NCBI GenBank assembly: GCA_029776155.1
Contig: JAKOTU010000018.1
Location: forward strand, 1-64,000
From: Bacillota bacterium
GTDB lineage: Bacteria; Bacillota; Limnochordia; Darwinibacteriales; Darwinibacteriaceae
Length of the DNA stretch: 64,000 nucleotides
Direction: 5' to 3'
The notes beneath the pieces are model-generated. The model was given only the letters and a program-made list of their open reading frames with translations. It was not told the DNA's origin and ran no database searches. A program made the translations under genes and the position numbers. This document shows, piece after piece, positions 1 through 8,199 of this stretch. Each line of letters begins with the position of its first letter. Within the stretch, counting starts at the first letter, position 1.

Positions 1-98
1 CGAGCAAAGGCCAAACACGCCTCTTCAAGAGTATTGATATCTACTGTATCTTCAAGTAAACTAAGGATGAGAGCGGTGTTGCTAACATCGCTTCTCAT
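1..98 (-). CDS. Partial CDS, unidentified, cut by the left edge
   Basis: An open frame of 32 codons starts with ATG at 98 and runs off the window. It is preceded by a good ribosome-binding site (AGGAGG, 9 nt upstream). The visible N-terminus (MRSDVSNTALILSLLEDTV..) looks like an amphipathic protein start but I do not recognise the family. In B. subtilis phoH follows yqfD, yet this N-terminus does not resemble PhoH. The start and spacer lie inside a strong hairpin (99-142). The alternative is that this strand is non-coding here and the hairpin terminates a plus-strand gene from outside the window. Confidence 0.4.
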   Translation of the reverse strand, partial: MRSDVSNTALILSLLEDTVDINTLEEACLAFA

Positions 99-149
99 GA
101 GACCTCGCCTCCTAACTGCTACTGATTTGTGTGCGAGGTCTCTTTTTTT
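99..149 (+). terminator. 10-bp hairpin plus T7; plus-strand terminator or RBS-masking hairpin
   Basis: Arms GAGACCTCGC (99-108) and GCGAGGTCTC (133-142) pair perfectly and are followed on the plus strand by seven T (143-149), the form of an intrinsic terminator. Read on the minus strand there is no T-run. Instead the second arm runs from the last G of the AGGAGG site up to the ATG at 98, so it could block initiation of the edge gene. The sequence alone does not decide between these readings. Confidence 0.5.
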
Positions 150-182
150 ATGTCTACACCAGGAACTCCTTCCAAACACCTA

Positions 183-1370
183 CTAAAACCTTACACTAAC
201 ACCCAAAAATTGGCCGATGTCCTCCAGCACCTCTACCTGAACTGTAACCCTAATTCCATCCCCGTCGTTTAGATAATCCACCGTCCTTTTCTCCTCCAAT
301 ACTTGATCAATCTCCACCCCCTGCGCAAGCAGAGTCTCCCAGGCCAATTCATAGGCGGCCCGCTGCGCTTCGGTTAGGGGCACTGGTATCTTCTGCCATT
401 GGACTTCTTCATAGTCGATGCAGCTCCAGCTCAGAGGAGCCAGGGCGCTGCCCAAGGATAGCTGCCAGTTTCTGGTGGTAACCAGGTGATTGTCGCGGGG
501 ATAAGACCGGCCCAGGGGAATGCTCAGCGGTCCCACGGTCAGCCGGAACTGCCGGTGGCGTTTGCCCGTTTTCACCGGTTCCCACTGCACCAGGGACGAC
601 TCCCCAACCGCCTGGTACCACACCCGGGCCTTGACAATCCCCCGGGCAGCACCGAACTGGCGGCGCCCCTGCTGGTCATAGTACATGCCGGAAATGAGCA
701 GATCATCCTTGCGGACGGTATCTCCTTCCCGCACCCGGGCTGTCCCCTGCAGTACCAACACTTCCGTCACAAGCCCATCCCGCTTGGCGTAGATATGGCC
801 TGCTCCTTGGGAGTCTAAGACCGAGGCTTCCCGTTCCAGTACGTGGATTTCGGCCTTAATGCCCCGGCTCTTCACGTGTACCCAGGCCAAGTGGGGCAGG
901 CGCTCCAACAAGTGCTGCTCCAGGGCTCGGGCATCCAGGAAGCTTCTCTTGACACCAGAGCGCAGGCCCGTTTCCTCCACCACCGCCCGGATCAGCTCCA
1001 AGGTGAAGTCATCGGCCCCCACTACCTCGATAAACCAGATAAAGTTGGCCAGGTAAGCTACGGCCAAGGCAGCCAGTCCCAGGCCCACGGCCAGGAAAAG
1101 GCGGCCCTTTAGACGGCGCAGTAGAAAGGGCCAGCCGTGGCGGTCCAAGATGGACACGCTCAAGTGGCGTCCGTCTTCCCGGAGCAACGGGCGCAAGCGG
1201 CGGAAGTCTTGCACCGGGAGCCTGACTACGACCAGATCCGCCGTCAGGCGCTGCACCCTAAAGAGGTGCACCCCGGCCTGGGCGGCCCTAGTCAGCACCC
1301 GCTCGACGCCCACACCCCGCAGGCGAACGGTTACATATCCCTGCCACCACAGCCACAACCAGGGCATCAT
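183..1370 (-). CDS. yqfD: Sporulation protein YqfD
   Basis: This 395-residue protein matches the YqfD family, which is needed during sporulation and is conserved in spore formers next to yqfC. It has a short cytoplasmic N-terminal domain (about 1-90), one membrane segment (about 91-113) and a large extracytoplasmic part containing a barrel-sandwich-like stretch (around YAKRDGLVTEVLVLQGT) typical of the family. Its start overlaps the yqfC stop in an ATGA arrangement, so the two genes are translationally coupled. The molecular activity of YqfD is unknown in the family. Length is normal. Confidence 0.9.
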   Translation of the reverse strand: MMPWLWLWWQGYVTVRLRGVGVERVLTRAAQAGVHLFRVQRLTADLVVVRLPVQDFRRLRPLLREDGRHLSVSILDRHGWPFLLRRLKGRLFLAVGLGLAALAVAYLANFIWFIEVVGADDFTLELIRAVVEETGLRSGVKRSFLDARALEQHLLERLPHLAWVHVKSRGIKAEIHVLEREASVLDSQGAGHIYAKRDGLVTEVLVLQGTARVREGDTVRKDDLLISGMYYDQQGRRQFGAARGIVKARVWYQAVGESSLVQWEPVKTGKRHRQFRLTVGPLSIPLGRSYPRDNHLVTTRNWQLSLGSALAPLSWSCIDYEEVQWQKIPVPLTEAQRAAYELAWETLLAQGVEIDQVLEEKRTVDYLNDGDGIRVTVQVEVLEDIGQFLGVSVRF

Positions 1371-1645
1371 CTCAGCACCACCTGGCGGATCCGTCCGCGG
1401 ATTCTGATGGCTTGCGCGGAAAACGAGGCGATTTCCAGCTCAGAGCCGCTCACTTCGATCATTCCCTGTACCGCCTTAGCCTTCACGCAGGCGGTGGTAT
1501 ACTGCACCAGGCCCTTGTGGTTGAGGATCTGCACTTCGCCATCGCCGAAAACGTGAATGACAGCTTGGTCCAGAACCACGGTGGCGGGCAGGTCAAAGGT
1601 CTGGGCGAATCTGCGCTTCAACTTGTGGCTCACCGCTGGGCGCAT
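1367..1645 (-). CDS. yqfC: Sporulation protein YqfC (YabP/YqfC family)
   Basis: The 92-residue product has the YabP/YqfC fold signature: a beta-rich small domain with the conserved NHKGLVQYTT-type core and a C-terminal basic RIRGRIRQVVLR tail. Family members are mother-cell sporulation proteins. It lies directly upstream of yqfD with a 4-nt overlap. Translation starts at ATG 1645 behind GGGAGG. A strong terminator (1678-1710) separates it from the upstream membrane-protein gene, so the yqfC-yqfD pair is probably expressed from its own promoter or by readthrough. I could not identify a convincing sigma-E promoter in the short gap. Confidence 0.88.
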   Translation of the reverse strand: MRPAVSHKLKRRFAQTFDLPATVVLDQAVIHVFGDGEVQILNHKGLVQYTTACVKAKAVQGMIEVSGSELEIASFSAQAIRIRGRIRQVVLR

Positions 1646-1677
1646 CTTGTTCCTCCCTTCACCTAAGACTATGCAGC

Positions 1678-1710
1678 AAAAAAAAGGTTAGACCGTCTCG
1701 GCCTAACCTT
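1678..1710 (-). terminator. Intrinsic terminator downstream of the floA unit
   Basis: On the minus strand the arms AAGGTTAG (1703-1710) and CTAACCTT (1684-1691) enclose a C/G-rich loop with a further CCG/CGG pairing and run into eight T (1685-1678). It ends the transcript carrying nfeD, floA and the acidic membrane-protein gene, just before yqfC. Confidence 0.85.
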
Positions 1711-1745
1711 GCTTGTTCAATTTGCCCTGAGCGTCCCTGCCTAAG

Positions 1746-2162
1746 CTAGCGGCTGGGCCAACGGCGCAGGGCCCGGGGCTCCCGGATAATCTCTGACATG
1801 ATCACAGCCTCCACCAGCCTCGAATAGGCCGGCACCAGGGTGGGTTCCTCCAGCTGTTCGCTATCTATGGCAGCCAACCTCTCCGAGTTATCTGCTTCCT
1901 CATCCGGCCACCAATCCTGCTCTGTTTCCTCGCCTTCTCCCGCCTCGGACTCCCGTTTCTCCCCGGGTAGAAGCTCCCGCAGGGATTGGGCCACCGGCTC
2001 CCAGGCCTGGACTTCCAGTTCAGCAACTGCAGGCTCCTGGGGGGGCGCCCCGGGGAACTGCCCGGGTGCCATGGACCGTTGGGCCGCCCTTTTCACCAAA
2101 CTGGAGATAAGAATCATGATCAGGTAGATGAGAAAGCCCAGAATTCCGCGCACAGCGCTCAC
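1746..2162 (-). CDS. Unidentified single-pass membrane protein with acidic tail
   Basis: The 138-residue product has an N-terminal hydrophobic helix (about residues 5-22, GILGFLIYLIMILISSLV), a short basic stretch, and then a Pro/Glu-rich acidic, probably disordered region to about residue 110. The C-terminus is more ordered and basic (EAVIMSEIIREPRALRRWPSR). The start is a GTG at 2162 that directly abuts the floA TAG stop, which suggests coupled translation. I recognise no family. Its position after floA is where B. subtilis has yqfB, but there is no obvious similarity. A role with flotillin membrane domains is inference from position only. Confidence 0.7.
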   Translation of the reverse strand: MSAVRGILGFLIYLIMILISSLVKRAAQRSMAPGQFPGAPPQEPAVAELEVQAWEPVAQSLRELLPGEKRESEAGEGEETEQDWWPDEEADNSERLAAIDSEQLEEPTLVPAYSRLVEAVIMSEIIREPRALRRWPSR

Positions 2163-3164
2163 CTACCGCCCTTTCTGCTCTTCGCCCTCGCCTGGAGCTG
2201 GCTGGGGACCCTGCCCGCTGATGGCTTCACGCATGCGGGTATCAGCCAAGATGTTCTGCATGGCGTAATAATCCATCACACCCAAATTGCCAGCGCGCAG
2301 CGCCTCGGCAATGGCCTTGGGAATCTCGGCTTCCGCCTCCACAACTTTGGCGCGCATTTCTTGAGTGGCTGCCCGCATTTCCTGTTCACGCGCCTGGGCA
2401 GCAAAGCGGCGTTCAGCAGCCTTGGCCTGGGCAATGTTCTTATCAGCTTCGGCCTGATCCATCTGCAGACGGGCACCGATGTTGCGGCCCACATCTACGT
2501 CGGCGATGTCAATGGAGAGGATCTCGAAGGCCGTCCCTGCATCCAAGCCCTTGTTCAGGACGAGCTTGGAGATCACATCTGGGTTCTCCAGAACATCGGC
2601 GTGACTGGCACTGGAACCAACAGAGGTGACGATACCCTCGCCAACACGGGCGATAATGGTGGCCTCTCCGGCGCCGCCCACCAGGCGATCGATGTTGGCC
2701 CGCACCGTTACCCGGGCCTTTACCTTGAGCTCAATGCCGTCTTTGGCCACTGCGGAGATGAGGGGCGTCTCGATCACCTTGGGGTTGACGCTCATCTGTA
2801 CAGCTTCCAAGACGTTGCGCCCGGCAAGATCAATGGCGGCAGCCCGTTCAAAGGTGATGGGAATATCGGCGCGGGTAGCAGCAATCAGAGCGTCCACCAC
2901 ATTATCCACGTTACCGCCTGCCAAATAGTGCGCCTCCAGCTTATCGATGGTGGTCTCCACGCCGCCTTTCTGCGCCTTGATGAAGGGCAGAATGATGCGG
3001 GCAGGCGGAACCCGGCGCAGGCGCATGCCCACTAAGCTCATGAGGCTCACCTTCACTCCGGCTGCGATGGCAGAAATCCACAAACCGATGGGCACAAAGC
3101 TGAAGAACAACGCCAGCAAGATGATAATCAGCAGGGGCACAATTCCAGCGAGAATCAAACCCAT
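2163..3164 (-). CDS. floA: Flotillin-like protein FloA (UPF0365, YqfA)
   Basis: The 333-residue protein is a typical FloA. It has an N-terminal membrane hairpin (about 5-40), a PHB/SPFH-like domain (around 70-230, with [17 protein letters not shown] and [19 protein letters not shown]) and an Ala/Glu-rich coiled-coil (about 230-290). FloA proteins organise functional membrane microdomains in Bacillota. It lies 21 bp downstream of nfeD, the usual partner gene, as in the B. subtilis yqeZ-yqfA pair. Start is ATG 3164 behind an AGGGAGG site. Confidence 0.93.
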   Translation of the reverse strand: MGLILAGIVPLLIIILLALFFSFVPIGLWISAIAAGVKVSLMSLVGMRLRRVPPARIILPFIKAQKGGVETTIDKLEAHYLAGGNVDNVVDALIAATRADIPITFERAAAIDLAGRNVLEAVQMSVNPKVIETPLISAVAKDGIELKVKARVTVRANIDRLVGGAGEATIIARVGEGIVTSVGSSASHADVLENPDVISKLVLNKGLDAGTAFEILSIDIADVDVGRNIGARLQMDQAEADKNIAQAKAAERRFAAQAREQEMRAATQEMRAKVVEAEAEIPKAIAEALRAGNLGVMDYYAMQNILADTRMREAISGQGPQPAPGEGEEQKGR

Positions 3165-3185
3165 TTTTTGACCTCCCTCAATTTG

Positions 3186-4478
3186 TTAGTCTTCCTTAAC
3201 TGCCCTTACAACCACGCGCGTGCCTTCCACGTGTACCACTTCTACCTTGGTGTGCGCGGTGACAAAGCCGCCATCGGACACCACATCATAGCGCTGACCG
3301 TCAATTACGCAGGTTCCCGCGGGCCGCAGGGGGGTAATGGCCATGCCCTGTTTACCCACTAAGTGGCGGAAATCAGCTGGAGCCCGGTATCCAGCCTGGG
3401 GTGTCTCACTGTGGGAGAGCACAATCCGCTGCCACAGGCGGGAGTTGGTAATGCGCCTCCACAGCAGGACCACCGCGGCGATGGTCACTACCAGAACCAC
3501 CGAAAGATTGATCAACGCAGTCTGCAGATCGCCAAAGGCTAGGATAACGCTGCCGAAAACGCCCAGCAACCCTAGGATGCCAGCCAGGCCAAACCCGGGA
3601 ATCACGAACAGCTCCAAAAGGATGAGGATCAAGCCCGCGACAAACAGCAAGATGACTTCCCAACCCATCAACCCAGCAATATAGCGCCCGCCAAAGAACA
3701 AGGCCAGGCAGATCAGGCCTGTAGTCCCAGGCACGCCCCATCCGGGAGTGGTCACCTCAAAGACCAGCCCCAAAAAGCCTAAGGTAAGCAGGAGGGAACT
3801 GATGGTGGATTGGGTAACAAAGCGGGCGATGTGCTCCGCCCAGTGCGGCTTCAGCTCCACAAGTTCATAGGTTTCATAGCCAAGCTCGGTGAGGGCCTGA
3901 TGGATACTAGGAGCCACAAGATCCGCCATGCCGTACTCCAGAGCGTCGTGTGCCGAGAGGGTGAGGATTTTTCCCTCTTCCGACACCCCTTCAATCACAA
4001 TGCTGGCATCCACCATCGCCCCTGCCAGGCGGCGGTCCCGCCCCCAGCGCTCGGCCGCTGCTTCAAACTCCGCCCTCAAGGCAGATACTGTCTTTTCCTC
4101 CATGGGTCTAGGTTCCGCAGCCCCCATGCTGCTGCCAGGGGCCATGGCAATTTTGGGAGCAGCCAAAGCAATTAGGGCCCCCGCAGACCAGGCCCGTTCG
4201 CTTACGTAGGCGATGACGGGCACCTTGGCCCTGAAAATCAGGTCTTTGATCTCCGTGGCCGCATCCACCCGGCCGCCAAAAGTGTTAATGTCCAGTAGGA
4301 TCGCTCCATTGCTCCGTTCCGCCAGCGCCAGACCCCTGGCCACAAAAGCCGCCAGTCCCGGTTCGATCTCCCCCTGAATCGGCAGGCGGTACACAACCGG
4401 AGCCGCCGCAGCCCCGCTGCTCAAAACTACAACCAGGCAGAGTAGGACAAGAGCCGCCGTCCAATGCATCCGCTGCAC
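3186..4478 (-). CDS. nfeD: NfeD-family membrane serine protease (YqeZ type)
   Basis: The product is a long-form NfeD protein of about 430 residues. A signal peptide is followed by a ClpP-like protease domain (LLDINTFGGRVDAA; WSAGALIALAA with the likely nucleophile serine in the SAGA motif; a downstream lysine in the MEEKTVSA stretch is the probable general base). Then come four or five membrane segments and a C-terminal OB-fold NfeD domain (KQGMAITPLRPAGTCVIDGQ). The family acts with flotillin-type proteins in membrane quality control. I chose GTG at 4478 because AAGGGGCGG lies 7 nt upstream. A TTG eight codons earlier would fall inside the rpsU terminator. floA follows. Confidence 0.88.
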   Translation of the reverse strand: MQRMHWTAALVLLCLVVVLSSGAAAAPVVYRLPIQGEIEPGLAAFVARGLALAERSNGAILLDINTFGGRVDAATEIKDLIFRAKVPVIAYVSERAWSAGALIALAAPKIAMAPGSSMGAAEPRPMEEKTVSALRAEFEAAAERWGRDRRLAGAMVDASIVIEGVSEEGKILTLSAHDALEYGMADLVAPSIHQALTELGYETYELVELKPHWAEHIARFVTQSTISSLLLTLGFLGLVFEVTTPGWGVPGTTGLICLALFFGGRYIAGLMGWEVILLFVAGLILILLELFVIPGFGLAGILGLLGVFGSVILAFGDLQTALINLSVVLVVTIAAVVLLWRRITNSRLWQRIVLSHSETPQAGYRAPADFRHLVGKQGMAITPLRPAGTCVIDGQRYDVVSDGGFVTAHTKVEVVHVEGTRVVVRAVKED

Positions 4479-4500
4479 CGTTACACCGCCCCTTTCTTGC

Positions 4501-4533
4501 AAAAAAAGCTCGATATCTTGGGGACATCGAGCT
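4501..4533 (-). terminator. Intrinsic terminator after rpsU
   Basis: The arms AGCTCGAT (minus strand, 4533-4526) and ATCGAGCT (4514-4507) are followed by seven T ending at 4501. It follows the rpsU stop by 9 nt and sits immediately upstream of the nfeD ribosome-binding site, so the nfeD-floA unit would depend on readthrough or a promoter not seen. Confidence 0.85.
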
Positions 4534-4542
4534 AGATCTGCG

Positions 4543-4719
4543 TTACCGATACTTTCTTTTACGAGCTGCCTCAGACTTTTTCTTCCGTCTTACGCTGGGT
4601 TTCTCATAGTGCTCCCTTTTTCTCAGCTCGGACAGAACACCTGACATCCGAATTTGCTTCTTAAAACGGCGCAAGGCATTGTCGAGGGACTCGTTTTTGC
4701 CAACTTTGACTTCTGCCAC
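4543..4719 (-). CDS. rpsU: 30S ribosomal protein bS21
   Basis: The 58-residue basic protein starting [19 protein letters not shown] and ending in [15 protein letters not shown] is bS21, a small-subunit protein near the mRNA 3' binding platform. The start is taken as GTG 4719. An upstream in-frame ATG at 4737 would place the AGGAGGG ribosome-binding site inside the coding region, and 58 residues is the normal family length. It has its own strong promoter (4796-4824) and terminator, so it is a separate transcription unit after the dnaK operon, as in B. subtilis. Confidence 0.96.
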   Translation of the reverse strand: MAEVKVGKNESLDNALRRFKKQIRMSGVLSELRKREHYEKPSVRRKKKSEAARKRKYR

Positions 4720-4795
4720 TGGTATCCCTCCTTCCATGCCGAATGCGTCTTGTCCAATACACTACAGGATACGCCGTGGGCATAATATCAAGCTA

Positions 4796-4824
4796 ATTAT
4801 AATCGATTTGGCTGCCAGGGTCAA
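4796..4824 (-). promoter_or_regulatory. Sigma-A promoter of rpsU
   Basis: Minus-strand TTGACC (4824-4819), a 17-bp spacer and a perfect TATAAT (4801-4796) lie just downstream of the hinT stop, about 77 nt upstream of the rpsU start codon. The -10 is consensus and the -35 matches five of six. Confidence 0.85.
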
Positions 4825-4827
4825 TAA

Positions 4828-5172
4828 TCAACCTGGGGGCCACTGCAGGGCGCGGCCGCCTAAGAGATGGAAATGGAGGTGGCCCACACTCTGCCCGCCG
4901 TCCTGTCCAGTGTTCACCACAACCCGGTAGCCCGCGCTCAGGCCTTCCCGCTCGGCAAGCTCTTTTACGGCCAGCAGCAATTCGCCCGCTAATCCCTGGT
5001 CCTCCGCTTGTAGATCGGCCAAGCTCTCAATGTGTTTCTTGGGAATAACCAGGATATGGGTGGGGGCCTGCGGATTAATATCCCGAAACGCCGCCAGGTT
5101 ATCCGTTTCCAGCAGGAACTCGGTGGAAAACTCACCCCGCGCGATTCTGCAGAACAGGCAATCCGCCGACAT
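4828..5172 (-). CDS. hinT: Histidine triad (HIT) nucleotide-binding protein
   Basis: This 114-residue HIT protein begins MSADCLFCRIARGEF and has the histidine triad GHLHFHLLGG near its C-terminus (HxHxH with the catalytic central histidine). Family members hydrolyse purine nucleoside phosphoramidates. ATG 5172 is chosen because AGGGGAGG lies about 9 nt upstream. An in-frame upstream ATG lacks this spacing. It follows mtaB after only 5 nt and is the last gene of the hrcA-dnaK operon. Confidence 0.93.
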   Translation of the reverse strand: MSADCLFCRIARGEFSTEFLLETDNLAAFRDINPQAPTHILVIPKKHIESLADLQAEDQGLAGELLLAVKELAEREGLSAGYRVVVNTGQDGGQSVGHLHFHLLGGRALQWPPG

Positions 5173-5177
5173 CGAAC

Positions 5178-6491
5178 TTACCTCCCCTCTGCTCGCTCTC
5201 CCCATACACCTTCGCGGTCGCTGCCCAGCACCTTCACCCGGACCAGCTCGCCCACCAGATCCCCTTGGCCAGCAGGAAAGCGTACCTGCACGTAATTGTC
5301 GGTGTGGCCTAGGGCTAAGCCCGCATCCTCCTCCACCAGCACCTCAACTACCTGCCCCACCAAGGAACGGTGGAACTGCTCCGCTAGAGTGTACCCTAAT
5401 TCTATTAGACGTTGGCTGCGGCTTTCCTTTATCTCCGCAGGAATTTGCCCAGGAAAACTCGCTGCCCTGGTGCCTTGGCGCTTGGAATACTGGAAGACGT
5501 GGATCCGGCTGAAGGCCGCTTCCCGGGTCAGCTCCAAGGTGCGCTCAAAATCCTCCTCCGTTTCGCCGGGAAACCCCACCATGATGTCGGTGGTGATGGC
5601 GATCCCAGGGATCCGCTGCCGCAGCGTGCGTACAATATCCAGAAACTCCGCCGCGGTATAGTTGCGCCGCATAAGCTGGAGGATGCGATCGCTGCCGCTC
5701 TGGAGGGGAATATGCACATGGCGGCACACCACCGGGTGCGAGCTGAGCAGTTCAATCAGCTCCCCAGTCACTTCATGGGGATCCACCGAGCTGATGCGCA
5801 GGCGCAGCAGTCCAGGATAGGAGGCCACCTGCCTGCTGATCTCCGCCAAGCTCAGGGGAGGATCCAGATCCGCGCCGTAGAGGCCCAGATGAACCCCTGT
5901 GAGCACGATCTCTTTGTACCCCTGCTCCACCAGGAGCCCGGCCTGCTGCAGCACACTTTTGGGGCTGCGGCTGCGGGAACGCCCCCGGGCAAAGGGAACC
6001 CGACAGTAGGTGCAGAACTGATTGCACCCATCTTGGATCTTCAGGGCCGCTCTGGTGCGTCCAGAAAAGCCTAGAGCCGGCAGATCTTCAAACTCTGTCA
6101 CTTGAAAAATATCTTCCACCAGGGTCTTCTGATCCCCTGCCCTGAGCCGCTCCAACTCCTCCACAATGCGGTGGCGTCCATCGGTGCCCACCACCAGGCT
6201 AACCCCTTCCAGCCCTGCCACTTCTTCCGGGGAGGTCTGGGCCAGACAGCCCATGACCACAACCTGGGCCTGGGGATTGAGGCGGTGGGCGCGGCGGATC
6301 ATCTGGCGCGATTTGCGATCGCCCAGATTGGTTACGGTACACGTATTGATCAAGTAAACATCGGCCTCTTCGCGAAAGTCCACCAAGGTGTACCCAGCTT
6401 GCAGAAACTGGGTCACCACCGCATCCGTATCATATTGATTCACTTTGCAGCCTAGAGTGGCCACAGCCAGCCTGCGTTCGGCTTTGGTCAT
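5178..6491 (-). CDS. mtaB: tRNA t6A37 methylthiotransferase MtaB
   Basis: The 437-residue radical SAM enzyme carries an N-terminal UPF0004 domain (TLGCKVNQYDTDA, with further cysteines in INTCTVTN and MGCLAQ), a radical SAM core with the CxxxCxxC motif in CNQFCTYCRVPFARG, and a C-terminal TRAM domain (VEVLVEEDAGLALGHTDNYV). MtaB converts t6A37 to ms2t6A37 in tRNAs reading ANN codons. ATG 6491 overlaps the rsmE stop as ATGA with GGGGAG upstream. An ATG five codons earlier has a poorer site. This matches B. subtilis yqeV in the same operon position. Confidence 0.94.
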   Translation of the reverse strand: MTKAERRLAVATLGCKVNQYDTDAVVTQFLQAGYTLVDFREEADVYLINTCTVTNLGDRKSRQMIRRAHRLNPQAQVVVMGCLAQTSPEEVAGLEGVSLVVGTDGRHRIVEELERLRAGDQKTLVEDIFQVTEFEDLPALGFSGRTRAALKIQDGCNQFCTYCRVPFARGRSRSRSPKSVLQQAGLLVEQGYKEIVLTGVHLGLYGADLDPPLSLAEISRQVASYPGLLRLRISSVDPHEVTGELIELLSSHPVVCRHVHIPLQSGSDRILQLMRRNYTAAEFLDIVRTLRQRIPGIAITTDIMVGFPGETEEDFERTLELTREAAFSRIHVFQYSKRQGTRAASFPGQIPAEIKESRSQRLIELGYTLAEQFHRSLVGQVVEVLVEEDAGLALGHTDNYVQVRFPAGQGDLVGELVRVKVLGSDREGVWGERAEGR

Positions 6492-7237
6492 CCCAAATCT
6501 CCCCATCTATATCCCAAAATACTGAGCATAACCAGCCCAGCGGTTTCAGTACGCAAAATGCGCGGACCCAGGGTGCAGATCTGGGCCCCTGCTTCCTGGA
6601 GCTGCTGAATCTCCTCGGGAGTAAACCCGCCTTCAGGACCCACCACCGCGGATACCGCCTTGGGCTGGGCCTGGATCTGGGCGATACCCTGCTCCCGCTC
6701 GGCCTCGTAGGCAGCCAAAACTAGGTGCTCGGCGCTGGCACTCGCGCGGATCCGCTCCACCACCTGGGCAAAGGTATGCACCGGCGCTACCTTGGGCAAC
6801 CGGGTGCGCCCGCACTGCTTGGCAGCTTCCAACGCAATGCGCTCCCAGCGCCGCAGCCTGTTTTCGGCCTGCTTGGCCCCGAGCTGCACCACTGTGTAGC
6901 GGGAGGAAAAGGGGACAACTTCGGCGGCGCCCAGCTCCACTGCCTTCTGCACCACATAATCCATCTTCTCCCCTTTAGCCAATCCCTGAAATAATACTAG
7001 ATGAAGGGGGGACTCTTGTAAACCCTTTCTGGTTTCTTCCACCAGCCCCTTAACCTCCTGGCCAACCTCTTCCAGGCGCACGAGGTGGAGAAAACCGTCG
7101 GCATCCACACATTCAATGAGTTCGCCCGGCTCCATCCTGAGCACCCGGGTGATGTGGTGGGCGTCGCTGCCGGTGATGGTGACTCTCCCCTCCCGCAGCT
7201 GATCTTGTTCAATGAAAAAACGGGTCAGCTTAATCAC
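6488..7237 (-). CDS. rsmE: 16S rRNA m3U1498 methyltransferase RsmE
   Basis: The 249-residue protein is a SPOUT-class enzyme. It has an N-terminal PUA-like domain (about 1-75) and a C-terminal trefoil-knot domain with the SAM-binding motifs VVGPEGGFTPEE and LGPRILRTETAGL. It methylates N3 of U1498 in 16S rRNA. It starts at GTG 7237, overlapping the end of prmA, and its stop overlaps the mtaB start, so prmA-rsmE-mtaB are coupled. Length is normal for the family. Confidence 0.94.
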   Translation of the reverse strand: MIKLTRFFIEQDQLREGRVTITGSDAHHITRVLRMEPGELIECVDADGFLHLVRLEEVGQEVKGLVEETRKGLQESPLHLVLFQGLAKGEKMDYVVQKAVELGAAEVVPFSSRYTVVQLGAKQAENRLRRWERIALEAAKQCGRTRLPKVAPVHTFAQVVERIRASASAEHLVLAAYEAEREQGIAQIQAQPKAVSAVVGPEGGFTPEEIQQLQEAGAQICTLGPRILRTETAGLVMLSILGYRWGDLG

Positions 7238-8150
7238 CCCTTTGGAACAGATAGGCTACCCATTCGCCCTGCTCCTTGCGGCGCAGCAGGCGCAATCCTG
7301 CTTCCTGGGCAGCCGCGAGAATCTCCTGGTCCCTTTCTTTGATCACCCCGGAAGCAATGAAAAACCCCCGCGGCGCCAAAACCTCCTGCACCTTGGGCAT
7401 AAGCGGCTTGATTACATGGGCCACGATATTGGCCACGATCACCTGGGGAGTGCCCTGGAGATCATCCAGCGTCCCCTGTTTGACCGGAAAGTTGAGCCCG
7501 TTGAGATCCCGGTTTTCCTTGGCCGCCTGCACCGCCACTGGATCGATGTCCACCGCCTCCACCTGGGCCCCCAGTTTGGCTGCGGCCAAGGCCAGAATGC
7601 CTGAGCCGGTACCCACATCCCACACCAGGCGCCCCTCTAGGTTGAGCTGCTGCAAAAACTCGAGGCACATGGCGGTGGAGGGATGCGTCCCCGTACCGAA
7701 AGCCATGCCGGGATCGAGGTAGATCACAACTTGGCCAGGCGCCCCTTCTTCCTCTCCGGCCTCCCAGGCGGGCTGGATCAGCACCTGACCGATGCGCACG
7801 GGATGGTAGTACTGTTTCCAGGCCTGGGCCCAGTCCTCTTCCTGGACCGTTCCTTCGAAGATCACCACCTGACCGGGATCGAAGCCGTATTCTCGCAGGC
7901 CCTCCAGATCCCGTTTCAGCTCCAACTGCGCAGCCTTGTCCATTTTTTCGGCCAGGTAGCAGATTAAGGTGGCCTTTTGCGAAGGCTCGACAACCGGGAA
8001 GTAATCTCCCCACCCTAAGCGCTGTGCCTCCTGCACCAGGGCGCTGTCCTCTTCGGCAATATTCCCAATCCCCCAGCGGTCCAAAACGGCATAGGCGCCT
8101 TCCAGGGCTGTCCGGTTGATGACGATTCTCAGTTCCTGCCAGCTCCCCAT
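7230..8150 (-). CDS. prmA: Ribosomal protein L11 methyltransferase PrmA
   Basis: This 306-residue class I SAM-dependent methyltransferase has the PrmA N-terminal substrate-binding region, the DPGMAFGTGTHPST motif that precedes the catalytic domain, and motif I in VWDVGTGSGILALAAAKLG followed by VDIDPVAV. PrmA trimethylates L11. ATG 8150 is preceded by AAAGGAG. It follows dnaJ after about 50 nt that contain a GC-rich hairpin. Confidence 0.94.
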   Translation of the reverse strand: MGSWQELRIVINRTALEGAYAVLDRWGIGNIAEEDSALVQEAQRLGWGDYFPVVEPSQKATLICYLAEKMDKAAQLELKRDLEGLREYGFDPGQVVIFEGTVQEEDWAQAWKQYYHPVRIGQVLIQPAWEAGEEEGAPGQVVIYLDPGMAFGTGTHPSTAMCLEFLQQLNLEGRLVWDVGTGSGILALAAAKLGAQVEAVDIDPVAVQAAKENRDLNGLNFPVKQGTLDDLQGTPQVIVANIVAHVIKPLMPKVQEVLAPRGFFIASGVIKERDQEILAAAQEAGLRLLRRKEQGEWVAYLFQRGD

Positions 8151-8174
8151 GTTTTTCTCCTTTCTGAATTGGAA

Positions 8175-8196
8175 AGCTGCCCCCTTGAGGGCAGCT
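8175..8196 (-). terminator. GC-rich hairpin between dnaJ and prmA
   Basis: The arms AGCTGCCC and GGGCAGCT enclose a 6-nt loop. Only a short T-stretch follows on the minus strand, so this may be a partial terminator or an mRNA-stabilising or processing hairpin that lowers expression of prmA and later genes relative to the chaperones. Confidence 0.45.
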
Positions 8197-8199
8197 CAG

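Noticed and set aside
1986..3035. Long open frame on the plus strand opposite floA and its neighbour
   Set aside because: It is antisense to well-supported genes, spans a gene boundary and has no recognisable protein features; high GC gives many such spurious frames throughout the window.
4478..4502. Longer NfeD start at TTG 4502
   Set aside because: It would begin within the T-run of the rpsU terminator and put the RBS inside the coding region.
8175..8196. Full-strength terminator between dnaJ and prmA
   Set aside because: The hairpin lacks a proper T-run, and prmA-rsmE-mtaB are normally part of the dnaK operon; kept only as a weak hairpin.
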